64,000 nucleotides of DNA from Ophthalmolycus amberensis (GCA_024529925.1 JAFEUB010000774.1:607501-671500), one strand, 5' to 3'. Shown: positions 1 through 15,869, counted from the stretch's first letter. Numbers and translations are program-made. The notes: generated by a model from the sequence alone, not told the origin.

Positions 1-2
1 AT

Positions 3-54
<52 letters not shown>
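1..54. repeat. (AAT)n trinucleotide microsatellite
   Basis: An uninterrupted run of the ATA/AAT trinucleotide fills the first 54 bases and probably continues left of the window. It is a simple repeat with no coding content, lying in tmem135 intron 1 if the exon call at 423-560 is right. Confidence 0.95.
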
Positions 55-422
55 GTTGGCTGTGCGGTATTAAGGAATGCTTCCAGTGCGTCAAAAACTG
101 GTTGAACTGATCAGATCCTGTTTACGGTTGACTAGCGTTTACGTATCATTAGCCACTCACTGTCATGCAGTTTGTATTCATAGGGCAAGGGTAAAGTACC
201 GCATGCAATGTTTTATTACCTGCTACTGAGATTTATCACGAGCAATACATTCAAACTTTGTCCCCTAATGAAAACTAGCGACGTGTCAGCTAACCTTTAC
301 GACGTTACCGCAGAAGTAACGATAGTTAGCCTAACTTGGTTAGCTAGTGAGCTAACTTTAGCTTGAGTCTCACCTAAAACTGTCACAAGTTCAAATATCT
401 CAGGTCAAACGGCCACATTTAC

Positions 423-560
423 CAGGTAGAGAGGCGCGTATATTTTGAAGGAGACCTCCAGAGCACCCCTGGCGACGTCCACAGCAGACTGCACACACGA
501 CGGGTCCCAGGTATGACCGATCTCGTAGCAGCTGTGTGGTATTTTGCTGAGGGCGGCCAT
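423..560 (-). CDS. tmem135: tmem135 coding exon 1 (partial gene)
   Basis: On the minus strand an ATG at 560-558 opens 46 codons reading MAALSKIPHSCYEIGHTW at the start and ending FKIYAPLYL. A donor GTAAAT follows directly (plus positions 422-416). This matches the N-terminus of TMEM135 (PMP52), a multi-pass protein of peroxisomes, mitochondria and lipid droplets linked to peroxisomal function and mitochondrial dynamics. The family's conserved N-terminal CYEIGHTW and KIYAPLYL motifs are both present. Only this exon is inside the window; the other exons should lie to the left. The gene is divergent from the multicopper oxidase gene that starts at 5148. The ATG sits in CpG-rich sequence, as expected for a first exon. 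The ATG is chosen because family similarity begins exactly there; a longer reading upstream to about 649 has no similarity. Confidence 0.85.
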
Positions 561-660
561 GTCTGTACCACTACTGCACAACAACCAACAGCAGACGCGC
601 GTTCACTGGGACGGGAGCGCAGGCACGTAAACGAGCTGTGCACGTGCACGGCGCTGTCGG
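430..660 (-). promoter_or_regulatory. CpG-rich first-exon/promoter region of tmem135
   Basis: CpG dinucleotides are clearly denser at about 430-650 (around the tmem135 start codon and just upstream on the minus strand) than in the AT-rich flanks. No TATA box is evident, which fits a broad CpG-type promoter. The transcription start was not located. Confidence 0.4.
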
Positions 661-1528
661 GACTATATTCTACTGATCTACGAATAGTTTCACATCCTAC
701 AGTCTATGGCTGCATTATGAATCAATGGTTTATTGAACATTAGTGAAGTAAAACCCTTCAGATGTTCTTGATTCTTTATTATATTTATGTATTAAAAACA
801 TTGCTATTACATACATTCACTTAATCACCTAATCTTCAATATATATCATATAATAATAAATTATGAATGAATGGAAAAAGGCCATACCGTTTATTACCAC
901 TAATTCTTAAATACATTCAATTGATAAACATTCACATAGAAATTAGATTAACCCTTCAAAATCTTTTCTGAGTTCTCAAAATGTAAGATTATAAAACATG
1001 CAGGTCCATTCTCAACCAGAATCAGTAGTATGAAGGAGGTGGGTAGCTGTGTGAAAATGTGTAAGACGTCTGTTCTTTGCTGCAAATCTACAAACAGGTT
1101 CAATGCCCCACCTGCTCACCGTGGTAGCGCTGCAGATTAATACGTAAATCTGTCTAAATCTTCAACTAAATCTGGAATCAGATTAGGCTTAATCTGACAC
1201 AAGATGTTAACCATCGCTGTGACAAGAAAAAGAAGTGTAGGTCCTGTTCGAAGGAAGGCAATGTAGCCTAAACACTGGTGTTTGGTGGTTGGCAGTAGAG
1301 ATACGACACACTAAAATGTGAATACTTTGTCTCTCTTGTTAGACTGTAACATAATGTAACAGCACAAACATTACAGAGCCACAAACAAACTTGAGAAAGG
1401 CATATCAGTTGAGATGCAAATCATAACTCTAATGAAACGTACAGCCTGGAGAAGATCAAAATCAGGCAGCAGGCACCAAATTAAAGCGCTGGGCTGGGGC
1501 CTGACAATAAATTAAAGCACAAGTGATT
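661..1528. other. Intergenic, no gene seen
   Basis: AT-rich sequence between the tmem135 promoter side and the GATA array. No open frame with recognisable similarity, no splice-bounded exon and no obvious repeat unit was seen on either strand. Confidence 0.6.
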
Positions 1529-2360
<832 letters not shown>

Positions 2361-3450
2361 GTACTTTATTCATCCCCAGCAGCAAGACACACCAAAAAGC
2401 AAAGTAACAGAGTAACCAAAATATTGAGTATTAAAAAATGCACAATATATACAATAGAATAACAGAGTATGACAAATTAAATATCAGAATATAGAATATA
2501 TAAGATAAAACAAAAATGCACAGTATATACAATGAAATCGAATAGTGTTGAATTATCTGACTAGGTGAAGAACAGTAGTGCAAAAGTCAACCCCAGCAAA
2601 CAACAGTGAGCAGTGTGTAGTTATGTGGAGGATGATCTGGCCCGAGGTGTTTTATTGTAAAGTCTTATTGCAGTGGGCAGGAATGTTTTCCTGTATCTAT
2701 CCTTGTGACAGCGGAGCTGGATCAGTCTGTTGGAGAAAGTGCTCCGCTGTCCCTGCAGTAGGTGGTGGAGAGGGTGGTCCGGGTTATCCAATATGGATAA
2801 TAGTTTCTTCAGTGTCCTCTCCACCACCTCTTCCAGATTGTCTTGTTTGCAGCCAATGATGGAGCCGGCCTTCTTAACCAGTTTATTAAGTCTGTTGGTG
2901 TCTCCGGCTCCAATGCTGCTCCCCCAGCAGACTACGGCGAAGTACAGTGCACTGGCCACAACAGACTGATAGAACATCTCCAGCATCTTGCTGCACACGT
3001 TGAAGGATCGAAGTTTCCTCAAGAAAAAGAGTCGACTCATCCCCTTCTTGTACACAGCGTTGATGTTGGTCTTCCAGTTCAGTCTGCTGTCGATGGAGAC
3101 ACCCAGGTACTTGTACTCCTCCACCATGTCCACATCCTCTCCCAGAACTCTCAGCAGTTGTGGAGCCGTCGTCTTCCTCCTGAAGTCGACCACCATCTCT
3201 CTGGTCTTGGCCACGTTCAGAAGCAGGTGATTTCTACCGGCCCACTCTACAAAGTCGTCCACTACTGCCCTGTACTCCTCCCGTCCGTCCCTTATACACC
3301 CGACCACTGCAGAGTCATCAGAGAACTTCTGCAGATGGCATGACACAGAGTTGTACTGGAAGTCAGTGGTGTACAAGGTGAACAGGAAGGGAGACAGAAC
3401 AGTTCCCTGTGGGGCTCCAATATCACTGACCACCGTATCAGACAGCACAC
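2361..3450 (-). mobile_element. 5'-truncated non-LTR retrotransposon (LINE) with reverse transcriptase C-terminal half
   Basis: The minus strand carries an open frame (3448-2621, 275 codons) covering the end of a reverse transcriptase. It has the GAPQGTVLSP motif, an FSDD catalytic variant of the FADD box, LNVAKTREMVVDFRR, and the YKYLGVSID and LRSFNVC regions typical of CR1/Rex1/L2-type fish LINEs. The N-terminal half and endonuclease are missing; in-frame stops appear just above 3450, next to a short GTGTTAT tandem repeat that may mark the truncation junction. Below the stop, 2620-2361 is the element's 3' UTR, ending in an AATAAAGTA-type terminus that runs into the GATA/TATC tail. The remaining frame has no stop, so the insertion may be fairly young, but it is incapable of moving on its own. 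Confidence 0.88.
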
Positions 3451-4383
3451 AATGTGGAACAATGTGTTATGTGTTATGTGTTATGTGGAACAATGTGTTC
3501 TTTCGATGGGCTTTCAGGGGGAACAATGGTGCTATAAGACAAAAGGAAACACAATCGAGTCCTGTGCCGAAGCTGACCCTGGTAACACACGAGAACCACT
3601 ACCCAATACACTTGTTTTCATATCATTACTGTGCTTGAGTGGCAAATTGTATTTAAGAGATTTGTGGAGATTATCATAAATAAGAAGTTCAAGGACCACA
3701 ATCATACAAATGAAGGTAACAAGAGCAGAGTGATCAGAATATGCATATGTGTTTTGTGTAATATCAACGTATCCTGCATACTTTGCAGAGGCAGAGCCAT
3801 ATCTTCACCCACCTTGGTCTCGACAGTTGTACAGCTCGCAGCTGGTCAGCAGGTGTCAGCCTCTCCACTTTGATGCAGAGAACGATGCAAAGCTTCAGGC
3901 TGAAAGAAGGATGTAGCTGCTGTGCTGGGGGTTGAGAGCATGAGCTGGATCAAATTCAGCCCAATTAGGATTATCTTCAGACAAGATTACCACTTATAAA
4001 GGGTTTGTAAACTGTACGGATTACAGTGTTCATGGTCAATAAATCGTCTCATTATACTTTAAAGATCAGTTATAATAGAATAGCTTTGTCCTCTGACAGC
4101 TGCTTTATCCTCCAACAGGACACTTTCTGTCAGAAACTGTAAAGAATCTGGACAAAAATGATTTTATTAATTTGCTTGTTGACTTCAGTGTAAAACCTCC
4201 AGTTAAAAAAAAAAATGATGTAGTATCAACATTAATAGCAGCAATGTCACCAAATAGCCTACAGAAGATAAACACCAGCCAGAGGGATTTTTCACAACCT
4301 GGAAACCAAAGTTGTTCTTATTGAGCTATAATCCATTACTAAATGGCGTATTAACCATGAAGCCACTAAGTGGTGACTAAGGG
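3451..4383. other. Intergenic, no gene seen
   Basis: Apart from the short GTGTTAT repeat at about 3458-3488, there is no recognisable coding or RNA gene here. Small open frames lack similarity and splice context. Confidence 0.55.
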
Positions 4384-4716
<333 letters not shown>

Positions 4717-5147
4717 AACAATTCTTTTATTTTTTTCATTAAAAAATTAGATTTTCAGACAGCTGACTAACGTTCATCACATCTGGAAAGTTGACAGCCA
4801 ATTAAGACGCCCCATGGTGCCTGAGTCTGCATTTTTGCATAAGTGGATCAATTACCTTAATTTCCCAGTAGGCAATTTCAATAACATTTTATAATAATTA
4901 CCGCGAGAACACTGAGTGTTTATTATCCCTGTACTCTGATACCACAGGAGGCGGTAACGCCGCGGTGGCTCTCTGGCTGAATAGGACAACTGTTTTCCTT
5001 TGCAGAGTTTCACAAGTGCTGCAGCCCCAAAGCACACAGCTAATACGCGCTCGCGTGGAAGAGTCAACGGAGGTTTCCACTTGCTCCTCTTGAACCAAAA
5101 TCCGCTCAACATTAAGCCGTGCTTTAAGACGGAGCTATCAGCCGGAC

Positions 5148-8100
5148 ATGGCGCGGACTTTGGGGCTGATTGCGAATTGTTTGATGTTCCTTCTCTCCTC
5201 CGGTGCGGAAGGGAGGCGCAGCAGGGAGAGAGTCTACTATGTGGGGATCATTGAGGACTATTGGGATTACGCACCAAGCGGAAAAAACCTGCTTAACGGA
5301 CAAAATGTCGAAAATGACGAGTGAGTTGTGATGCAGTCAAGTTATTTAGAGAGAGAGAAAAAACATGTTACAGATTGTGGGTGCACTTAAATGTCATCGC
5401 AGATCATTCATATCAAATACACACATGGGGTGTTGAGTTTATCTCAGGCGATTACAATATACTTTGTAAGAGAAAACAGAAGCAACCCAAACTAAGATTA
5501 CAAAAAAGTCCTATGTCATCTTGTCAGGGTGTGACAGTGTCTAGACATTAGAAGGCAGAGTTGTGTGCTTTGCTGGTAGTCTGGCAGATGTACAGGAAAG
5601 ATGATAGTACTTGAGTGACTAACATTGAGTGACTTCTTTCATGAGGTTGGAGGCTTCCTTTGCTAAGTGTATGACCAAAATAAGTCAGGAAACAAGGATA
5701 GCTGCCTCTCATAGAGAGAAAATTGCATCACACCACCACTACTGTTATTTTAGATGTAAACTAATGTTACTAAATGTAAACTAATGTTACTAAACAGAAA
5801 GCAGGTGCAATAAGAATGTTCAAGTGTGGACCTTTCTGAATGCTTCCCAATTAATGTATTTTGCAGCTGAGTTTTAGATTGATAAGCTTATAAATACCTG
5901 ACAGGTATCTGAGTCAATCTCTTCTTCGAAGATAACTAAATACCTGACAGACATCTGAGGTGATATCTTATAGTTTAATAACTTTGAAGCATAGTACAAC
6001 TGTCGCTTGCACAATGCTGGAATCTCCCGACTTATATCAGCCAGCCAATTTACCCAACAGTCATTTTACAATGTCGAAGCGCAGAAGAATCATTGGTTAT
6101 AAGCAAACCAAGCTATTTTAGCATACATTGATCAATATTTCTTATCTTCTCCAGATATCAGATTGTCTCTTTGTTCCTCCTATTTGACTTATTATTAAAT
6201 CCATTGGTGGATCATTTATACTAAAGATACTTCATCAATTTGGTGTCTCTCATACGTAGCCCTTCATAAAAAAATCTAATATCAGCCAATGGAAAACCAA
6301 GATGTAATGTGTTTTACTATAACCTTGATGCAGTTACATTGCATTTCAATAACAAAAGGTGCATACAGTAGAATGCAACATAGAGATGATTGTCTCAAAT
6401 CTCATCAATACTGAAGGAAGCACGCCTACATAATGATCAGAAATAGGTTCGTTTAGCCCCCACGTTAGCACTAAATTGTTCTGACCAGGTGCTCCTTTAT
6501 CTGAAGGTTGTCAGTTCGACCCGTTTGTGAATCAAGTAAACATCTTCCCTGTTGCTTTGGGTTAGGGCTGGATATACAGAAGCAATACTGTTTGCTACAG
6601 CTCCAGTAACACCTTATTAGCCCACAGAAACGTGTAATCACGATAATGACAAGTCTAATTGTTGGAAGGCTGCAACCAGATGCAATTTGTTCTGCTGCAT
6701 TACATCTACATTTAAGGGATTCATCACCTTCATGTACATTTCATAATGACATTCGGAAATCATGTTAAATAATCTCAACATAAATCGGAGCCTTTTGTGA
6801 GATCGTACAGAGTGCGCTTAAATGGCATCACGCCTTTTTGCCACATTGGCACTTTGCTCCTTTTTAATAGTTATTCTACTTTTTGCGATAATTACATACA
6901 GTTGTGCACTCGGCTGCAGTCACACAGTCCAGGTACCTTGGCAATAATTAGGCAGCTGCGCTGTTGTCATGGTGGTGTCATGTCGTTTGCACATGTGGAT
7001 GTTGTGCTTCTCTCACTTGTATTTAAAGACAGATTTATTTATTGATGCTTCTTTTTTGCAAAAAGAATTCATGTCTCATTATAAGAACATAAAACTGCAT
7101 GTCATTGTGTAATCCTGTACTCTCCAATAGCCTGACCTAGCCTGAAGAAATGGCCAACAAATCAGGATTAGTGGCTTTCTCTTTCTCCTCTGTCTCCTCT
7201 TCTTTCAGTTGAACCTGTTCTCTGTCTCCACTTCTATCTCAGGTATGCATCTGTGTTCCTGAAAAGAGGACCCCACCGTATTGGCAGTGTTTATAAGAAA
7301 GCCATGTTCAGACAGTATACAGATGCCACGTACAGCCGCCTGGCCCCCCGACCGGCCTGGATGGGCTTCCTGGGGCCGATACTGCGAGCTGAGGTTGATG
7401 AAGTTATTGTGGTCCACCTGAAGAACTTTGCGACCAGGAACTACTCTATGCATCCTCATGGAGTTTTCTATGAGAAGAATACAGAGGGTATAGTGCTACA
7501 TAACACCATTAGAGATCCACTGTATTCACACACAGAAAGCCGTGCAGAATCAATTGTGATATAACTCCGACGGAAAGGAACACCTGTTCATGCAAACTGA
7601 TACCTCGTAGTTGCTGTAATAATAATAAGACGACTTCTGATATTTCATATTGCATATTATACTGAAGGATTTCCTTCTAAAATCAATAGCAGTTTATCAG
7701 TTTTAACGGTTTACAACTTTATATGTTATAATGACAGCAATGGGGATACAGATATCTGAAGAATTAACTCTGACTAGTGCTGACTCACTAAACAAGCAAA
7801 ACTGTTCCGCTAAATCAGAGTATTTTATCGAGGCCATGGCTTATTTCTCCCGGAAATAAGGAGACATAAGCTGTGCAGGAGCCGATATTAAGATATTGGA
7901 ATCACTGGACGGCCTTCAAAGTTTACTGTACTTCAGACTTTTTTTCCACTAAGTTTTGTGTAATGCTAGTCAGACCATCTCTGACAAAAATATACTGACA
8001 GACTGATAAGATAAAAGGACTAACAAATCTGATACGGAATAAATGAGTCCAATATGACCTGTGAGAGAGTACAAAAGGTGACACAGCACAGTTTCAATAA

Positions 8101-11100
8101 CTGGGTGACTAATATGGTATTTTATGGTAAGTAGTATTCTGAACTTTGCAGCCCTTTCTTATGCAACAGGCCCCCATCCCCCGCTCATCAGGGGAGTTTC
8201 CAGAGACAGACGGGAACCGATACTAACATTTTCTTTTCCCTCTTAACACAGATGTATGTGCTGCTTTATGAAGCAATTTACATCAATCTGTCAATTGGTC
8301 ATGAAGAACATTTCTGTTAAGTGACAACTAATTTCAATAAATGGCAAATACGGGCAGGAAGGGAGCGAGATGAAGGGATAGAGGAAGAGGAGAAAAGGGG
8401 TGGTGTCAACACATCAAGACATGAAACTGGTAAAAAAAAACAGCTAATTCTGTGTTAAACCATGTCATGTGACGGGTGCAGATTGGTACAGAGGTCAGTG
8501 TACCCGTGACATCAATCACTAAGACTGAGGTCATACATGTGTTCATATATGACTTATACACGTAGAGGCTGAAAGTTTAACAGAGATAAGACCCATGGAG
8601 GAAATTAATATGACCTGGACTTGGGGAAACCTCCATTGAATAATGTGCTTATCCAACCTATTTGCAGTTGAATCATTAAATTCATGCATATTATGTTTTG
8701 CATCATTCATGGACTCAGTTTAGCTTTTAAAACAGATAAATCAGAGAAATGTGCTTGTTAAGACGGTAGCATTGCTTTCTACTGACATAAAGTGAAAACA
8801 TACAGGCTGAACTGCTCTCCAAACATCAGAGGAAACAGAATAGTCCCAGTATAAACATCTTGTATTTGTCTAACAGGGGCGCTCTATCCAGATGGGACAT
8901 CAAACAAGCTGAAGGAGGACGACTCTGTTCCTCCCGGGGGCAGCTACAGTTACCGCTGGGAAGTCAGGCCAGAATTTGCCCCCACAGATGACGATGCCAA
9001 CTGCCTGACATGGGTCTACCACTCTCACTTGGATGCGCCCAGGGAAATCGCCTCAGGACTTATCGGGGCTCTGCTCACCTGCAAGAAAGGTATGAAGATA
9101 TGTGACTACGTCCTATTTCATCTAACTGAATCTACATCAGAAGAAATGTTTCTCATGATGTGTCTGTATATTGTCTGTTTGATTTGTACACCAAATGTAA
9201 TTTATTTGTATGTTCCTTGATCATACAGTAGCTACAGTCACCAGAGGCCTCTTCACACCCATGCTTAAAAAGTCAATTACACCACCGCTTCGTAGTCTTT
9301 ACTACAATGAAAAAATGCCAACAAAAGAAAGCTTCATAAGAATACAAATATGGTGGGAAACCACAGGGGAATGAATGAGTTAGTAGGGAAAAAAAGATGA
9401 AATGTTGTTTTATCTGTGCTTGACTGCATAAATATTTAACATATTCATCCTGCTTCCTTCTCTATGTCTCATCTTTCTCTATGAGCGCAGGAATCTTGAA
9501 GGAGACTCCAGATCCAGTCCGGGGTCAGGCAAAGCTAGAGTCTGTTGTAGAGTCGGCCCGTAATGACGTTGACCAGGATGTCTTCCTGATGTTCAACGTG
9601 GTGGACGAAAACCTGAGCTGGTACCTGGAGGACAACATTCAGAACTGCTCTGATCCAGCCGGAGTCGACCGGGAAGACCCAGACTTTGAGGAGTCAAACC
9701 TGATGCACGGTGAGAGGGATCTTTCTCTCCGATTTAATTCATACTAAAACGGCTGCGCACACATAAAGTCGTTTGACAACAAAGATATTATTTTTTAACG
9801 TGAAGTTTTTTACACAATCTATGGTTATCTCAGTTTTCTTCCTTCCCCCCCCCCCTGCATGCCCTACATTCTTTAATTGACTGTGGTATGTGACTGACTC
9901 ATCACTTCAAATTCCTTTTACAAAGTGCATACAAGAAGGTTTCAAGGTTTGTTCTCTTCGTCCTTTTCTCTGACCTCTGTCTGTGTTTTTTTTTTACAGC
10001 TATTAATGGCTACATGTTTGGTAACCTGCCCGGAATCAAGTTATGCCAGCACCGTGCAGTGGCCTGGCATTTGTTTGGCATGGGTAACGAGGTGGACATT
10101 CATTCTGCCTTTTTCCATGGGAATACACTGCTGGACCGGGGCCACCGCACTGACGTCCTCAGCCTGTTCCCAGCCACGTTTGCGACAGCTGAGATGCTCC
10201 CGAAAGCAACAGGAAAGTGGTTGTTGACCTGCCAGGTTAATGACCACTTGCTGGGTAGGGCACCTGACCTTTAACCTCTGTGCGACCGTTTGCCTCTCTG
10301 CTCACGTTGCGCAGAGTTGATGACGTGGGGAATGTGTTTCTTTTGTACACCTCTATTCTTTTTTCAAAGGGATGTTACGAGTCTCCTCTCAGCTGAGCTT
10401 GTATTTCTACTCTAAACACGTCAGGACTTGTACTTTAAGGCTGTCTAAAGTCCATTGAACTAAGAACTGAGTGATTCATACTTGGTCAACATTATGGCTA
10501 CATGATAAATAATGCTTACGTTTGTGAAATTCCTTTCCTTTGTATCATACCAGGCTTACCATAATAGCCTATTTGTATTTCTGGGACTTTAAAGAAACAT
10601 CCACAGATATATATATATATGTACTATACAAATCACACCTTTAGTCGTTTGCTCAAGGAAAAGATAAGGAAGTAATCTGATAACTGAAGCCTGGAATATT
10701 TATTTTGTATAGACTATTAAATCTGACCCTTTAGACTCGTCGGGTTTCAGACAAGAAGATTTCCTGAGGCTCTGAAGGCCCAGTTTCACCACAGGCTTTA
10801 ACTTTGTGCATGTATGGTCCATGTAACGTTTGTGTGTGTCTCTTTTTATCTATTCCAGCTGGGATGCAGGCGTTTTATGAAGTGAAGGCATGTGGCAATA
10901 AAGCCGGCTCTACAGTGATGGGCGGCGTGGTGAGGAACTATTACCTGGCAGCAAAGAAAGTCCAGTGGAGCTACGGTCCCTCAGGAAGGAATCTGATTAA
11001 TAATGCATCCCTCACTGAGGCCGACAGGTGGGCAGGCACCTTATCAAATTAGGAGTGGCATACTGCTGCATCCAACCTAATCAATGGTAACAGCTATGTA

Positions 11101-14100
11101 ACGCAAAGCTCTACTGAGGTTTATACCAAACACACAGTGAGCCGTGCACACGTGGTTTCATGCCAGCCTTCTCCCAACTATTTAGCTTTTTCTAATTAGC
11201 TGTCTGTGCGTATGGCCACTGCTCAGGCTTGATTATACGTGAACTTGTCGTTCCTGTGGTGAGGCAGTTTTGTGGCGTCCAGAGTAAACGGTGTAGATTG
11301 TGATGCAGTGACTCAGTTGTTATTGTGTCTCTGTTATTGTTCCTGACCCGACACATTGTCCCCCCCCCCCTTGACTGGTCAGCTAGTTGTTGTGTTTACT
11401 TTTTCTGTGAGGGGAAATTACCAACTCGCTGTTTCATCAAGACCACATGTACAATGCATATCAGTCATTCTCTGTTCTCTTCACCTACAGTACATTGTGC
11501 TTCATATCTTTCCTCTCACGCACCCCACCCCTTTCTCTCATAGTGCATCTGAGGTGTTTTTTGGGAGAGATGATGGGAGGATCGGAGGTGACTACATGAA
11601 AGTGATATACGTAGAGTACACAGACAATACCTTCACCGTCACAAAGCCACCTTATTCTCAACACTTAGGAATCTTAGGTAAGGCCTCCCTCTTTCGCCAA
11701 ATTCCAGATTTGGCGAAGCATTTCATTCTCCCGTTGTTGTATCTTTCTGGTACACTGGCGTCTTGTCTTACTCCTAAGTTCTCTTGTCTGGTTATAATGT
11801 TTTTGTATTTGTCCAGGTCCAGTCCTGAGGGCAGAGGAAGGAGACACTGTCAGAGTGACATTCCTCAATAAAGCTGATAGAAACTATAGCATACAGCCTC
11901 ATGGCCTGCACTATGATAAACACTTCCAGGGAATCAGCTATGAGGACGGTGAGGAAGCAACCAGTCGCATTGCCATCATTACAACTGTTTGATTAACTGA
12001 GGTGGTAATAAGGGGAGAGGATTCATTAAACTGTGTTCTATAAACAGGAGCTATAGCCAATTGTTAACATTTAAGGTTGACAGAGACATTTGTTTGCATG
12101 ACAATTGCTTCAAGACTGAAATAAATATCCCCGTCTGTCTGTGCTTCTGATGTTGGCTAGACGAGGGAATTCATTTTATTTGAACAAAGACCAAAAGCTC
12201 AAATGATAATTGGCCTTCCTTTTCTGCATTAATTCATGCTGAAAGGTTTATTACGACGGGATGAGAATATCTGCGGTGCAAATAATGTAACTTAATTAAT
12301 CACAGCCATGTATGGACTGCGTTTCAATAGAGTGAGTTTGTATTTCTGAAAAAAACTGTTGTAGAAAAAACAGTTTCCGGGCTCAATTTATAGGCATAGA
12401 GTTTTACAGCAAAAAGCCTTTTTCAAACAAACAGTTACTTCTTTGTGTGCAATACTGTAGGTGTTGACAAGCCAGGCTCCCACGTTGGTCCAGGGGAGAA
12501 CTTCACCTACACCTGGCAGGTGCTAGAAGGTCCGTCTTCATCGGATTCTCCCTGTATCCCCTACCTGTACTACTCTGCAACTGATCCCGCCTCGGACACC
12601 AACTCTGGATTAGTAGGACCTCTGCTCGTGTGCAAGAAGGGAACGCTGGGGGAGAACGGAGCCCAGGTGCTGCTTTACTATCCATTCACACACACTTTCT
12701 CTCACTGAGAAATGCAGGGAATAATCTATTTAGCACTATCGTCAGGAAATTGGGCCATCACAGATCAGATAACGTGATATAGTTGATTGTAACAACAAAA
12801 CAGTTCACTTCTTTGAAAGGCAGGCATTGACATTTTAATTTAAAACAATGTAATGTATTTTTTTTTTATTACAATGTATGTCCTTACTGTTACTGTGTGC
12901 CTTGTTTTACAGAAGGGTATAAATAAGGAGTTCTTCCTTCTGTTTTCTGTCATGGATGAAAACATGAGCTGGTATTTGGAGGAGAATATTAAGATGTTTG
13001 GCAGCAACAGGACAAATCCAGAAGATGAAGACTTTGAGGAGAGCAATTTGATGCATGGTAATCAACGTGTTTGGCAAAGAGTGTGTTTTACCTCACTGCG
13101 TGTATTTCATTTAAATATTATTTGATTGATACTGATTATAAGTCCATACCATTAATACAATATTTTTAGTGCTATTTCTAGTATTTCTTAAGTATTTTCT
13201 TACTTCTCTCTGTATTTTTCTGTTTTAATCTTCCTTTTGATATCAGCTGTAAACGGACGCATGTATGGGAACCTTCATGGGTTGGAGATGTGTGCCGGGG
13301 ACAAAGTTATGTGGTACACCTTTGGGCTAGGTACAGAGGTGGACATCCATGGTGTTTATTTTGAGGGGAACACCTTCAAGAAGCAGAGCACAACACGTGA
13401 CACTATCAGCGTGTTCCCTCACACCACCGCTACTGCCTTCATGCAGCCAAGCACTCCTGGTTAGTCATATTACACACCACACACACACACACACACACAC
13501 ACACTCGATACACTGTGCTGCCGCTCCAAAACCACATCCCTTTCCTCACACACATTGTCAGCATTCATCCATAATTCATCTTTTGTTTGACATATGTTTA
13601 TAAACATGCTTAGATAACCTTGTGTGACGTGTACACTCCTCCCAACTGGTGACATCAATAACGACAATACAATTCGGAAATGTCAAAACTATCTGCAGTA
13701 TTTGCATTATTTACTGAGATATATTTTGAGGGCTTCATCCCAGACCGCTTAAAAGAAAATTCCACAGTAATTTTTAAAGCCATAAACATATTCACTCATG
13801 TGTCCAAAACGCTGAACCTCTTTTCATTCCCCTTTCAGGCCTGTATGAGGTGAGCTGCAGAGTAACAGACCACTACTCAGCCGGCATGAGGCAGCAGTAC
13901 AGAGTGAAGCTCTGCCCGCAACGCAAACCAAAGCTCCCACACTCAGGAGGGCCGACCAAGGTTGTGCAGTATTTTCTTAGTGCTGAAGAAATCGAGTGGG
14001 ACTTCTCACCTGAAAGAGACTGGGAGCTAGCGGTACTCCACGCCACACTAGAGAACAGGTGTGTGAGTAAGATAATTGGAGGATGATGTATTTCTGTGAG

Positions 14101-15815
14101 CCGGAGCCTGTGATTAGTGGCGTAACTTATTACTGTTTGTTAATGGAAGCAAATTGGTACATGTCTCCCAGTCCAGGCAATATATTTGTGGCGAATGGGA
14201 AAAACAGAATTGGCTCGCGCTATAAGAAGGTGGTATATAGAGAATACACTGATGACACCTTCAGAGTTCAGAAGGAACGACAGGCCAACCAACAACACTT
14301 GGGAATCATGGGTAAGCTTAGTGCTCTTTATATTTTTCTTTTACCAAGAAAGGATTGAAGATTATTTGTTTTGTTGTTGTTGTTATAATTAATATAATCA
14401 TGTAGTCTTCCTTTATACTATTTGATTTCATTTGTCTCTCCACTTATTGCATGTATACCTCGGCATCATTGAAAACGAGCATTCTCCCTCTCAATTGGTT
14501 TTCTGAAGTTTAAAATCAATAAAATAGTTGTTTTCCTCCTCTGTAGGTCCTATAATCAAAGCAGAGGTAGGAGAGCAGATTGTGATCACATTCAAGAACA
14601 AAGCCAGCCGTCCGTACTCGATTAGCGCACACGGAGTGAAGGCCAGCGGCGCTCACATTCCTGTCAAACCTGGTAAGAATCATATTTGAAAAGAATATTT
14701 AAAATGTCTGCTGTTGCTTTCTAACAAAAAGTTAATGTTCTCTTGCGTCCAGGTCACATAATCGAGCTGACGTGGGATGTTCCTGAAAGCTCTGCTCCAG
14801 GGGTCTCAGATCCTAATTGCATCTCTTATGCCTACTACTCTAATGTTGACTATATTAGGGTAAATATTCCCTGTATACAGTCACAGTCACATAGAAGCAC
14901 ATACATCTCAGTGTTGCTGTAAAAAGAATGACCTTAATGGACATGTTTAGGTAGGGGTTGAAGTGTGGATGACTATGATGGAGCGGGTTCATATGTTTAT
15001 GTTCATGTTCAGGATCTGTACAGTGGTCTTCTGGGGCCTCTGGTGATATGCAGGCCTGGGACTCTGGAGCGTGGGGAGGGGCCCGACAGACAGAGGGTTG
15101 ACGTGGAGAAGGAGTTTGCTCTGCTCTTTATGGTGCATGATGAAAACCAGTCCTGGTACTTGCATGACAACATCAGAACATACCTTGACGTCAACCCGGA
15201 TACCTTCATTCCAGACGAAGACTTCAAGGAGAGTAACATGATGCACGGTGAGAAATAAGAAGAGCGGAGGAGGGAGGTTCATCCCAGCAGGAAAAAGATT
15301 AGGATGGAATTGAACATAAAAAAAGGAAAATAGAAACGTGTGGAGAATACAGTGTAAAACTGACAGAACCATTGACATTTTTATACTTTATCTTTATTGC
15401 CCACATGGGGAAATATGGAACTCACACAGACTCAATCATAAGATATGTAATATATAATACGATACATAAAACATATAATTAAAAAATAAATGCTTAAATG
15501 CAAGCTCACAAAAATACAATGGACGTAAACTAAATTAAATCCAATATTAAAATTAGCCTTCGATACATTGTCATCAGAGGAAGTCCCGCTTGTGTCTGCA
15601 TGCCTCTGTCTGATTCTATATGTGATGAGTGTGTGGTAATCTCTATGAATGTGTCTATTGAAGGGATCAACGGTAAACTTTATGGTAACCTCCATGGACT
15701 GGAGATGATCAGGGGCCAGAAAGTTGACTGGTATCTACTGGGCATGGGCAACGAAGTGGACATGCACACCGTTCACTTCCATGCAGAGACTTTTACCTAC
15801 AAGGTAAGCCTAAAG

Positions 15816-15869
<54 letters not shown>

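Noticed and set aside
2578..3343. Several plus-strand open frames of 76-166 codons
   Set aside because: Antisense shadows of the LINE reverse transcriptase on the minus strand; no similarity of their own.
6470..6560. B-box-like GTTCGACCC in ferroxidase intron 1 as a tRNA gene
   Set aside because: No paired acceptor stem or anticodon arm was found; possibly an old SINE.
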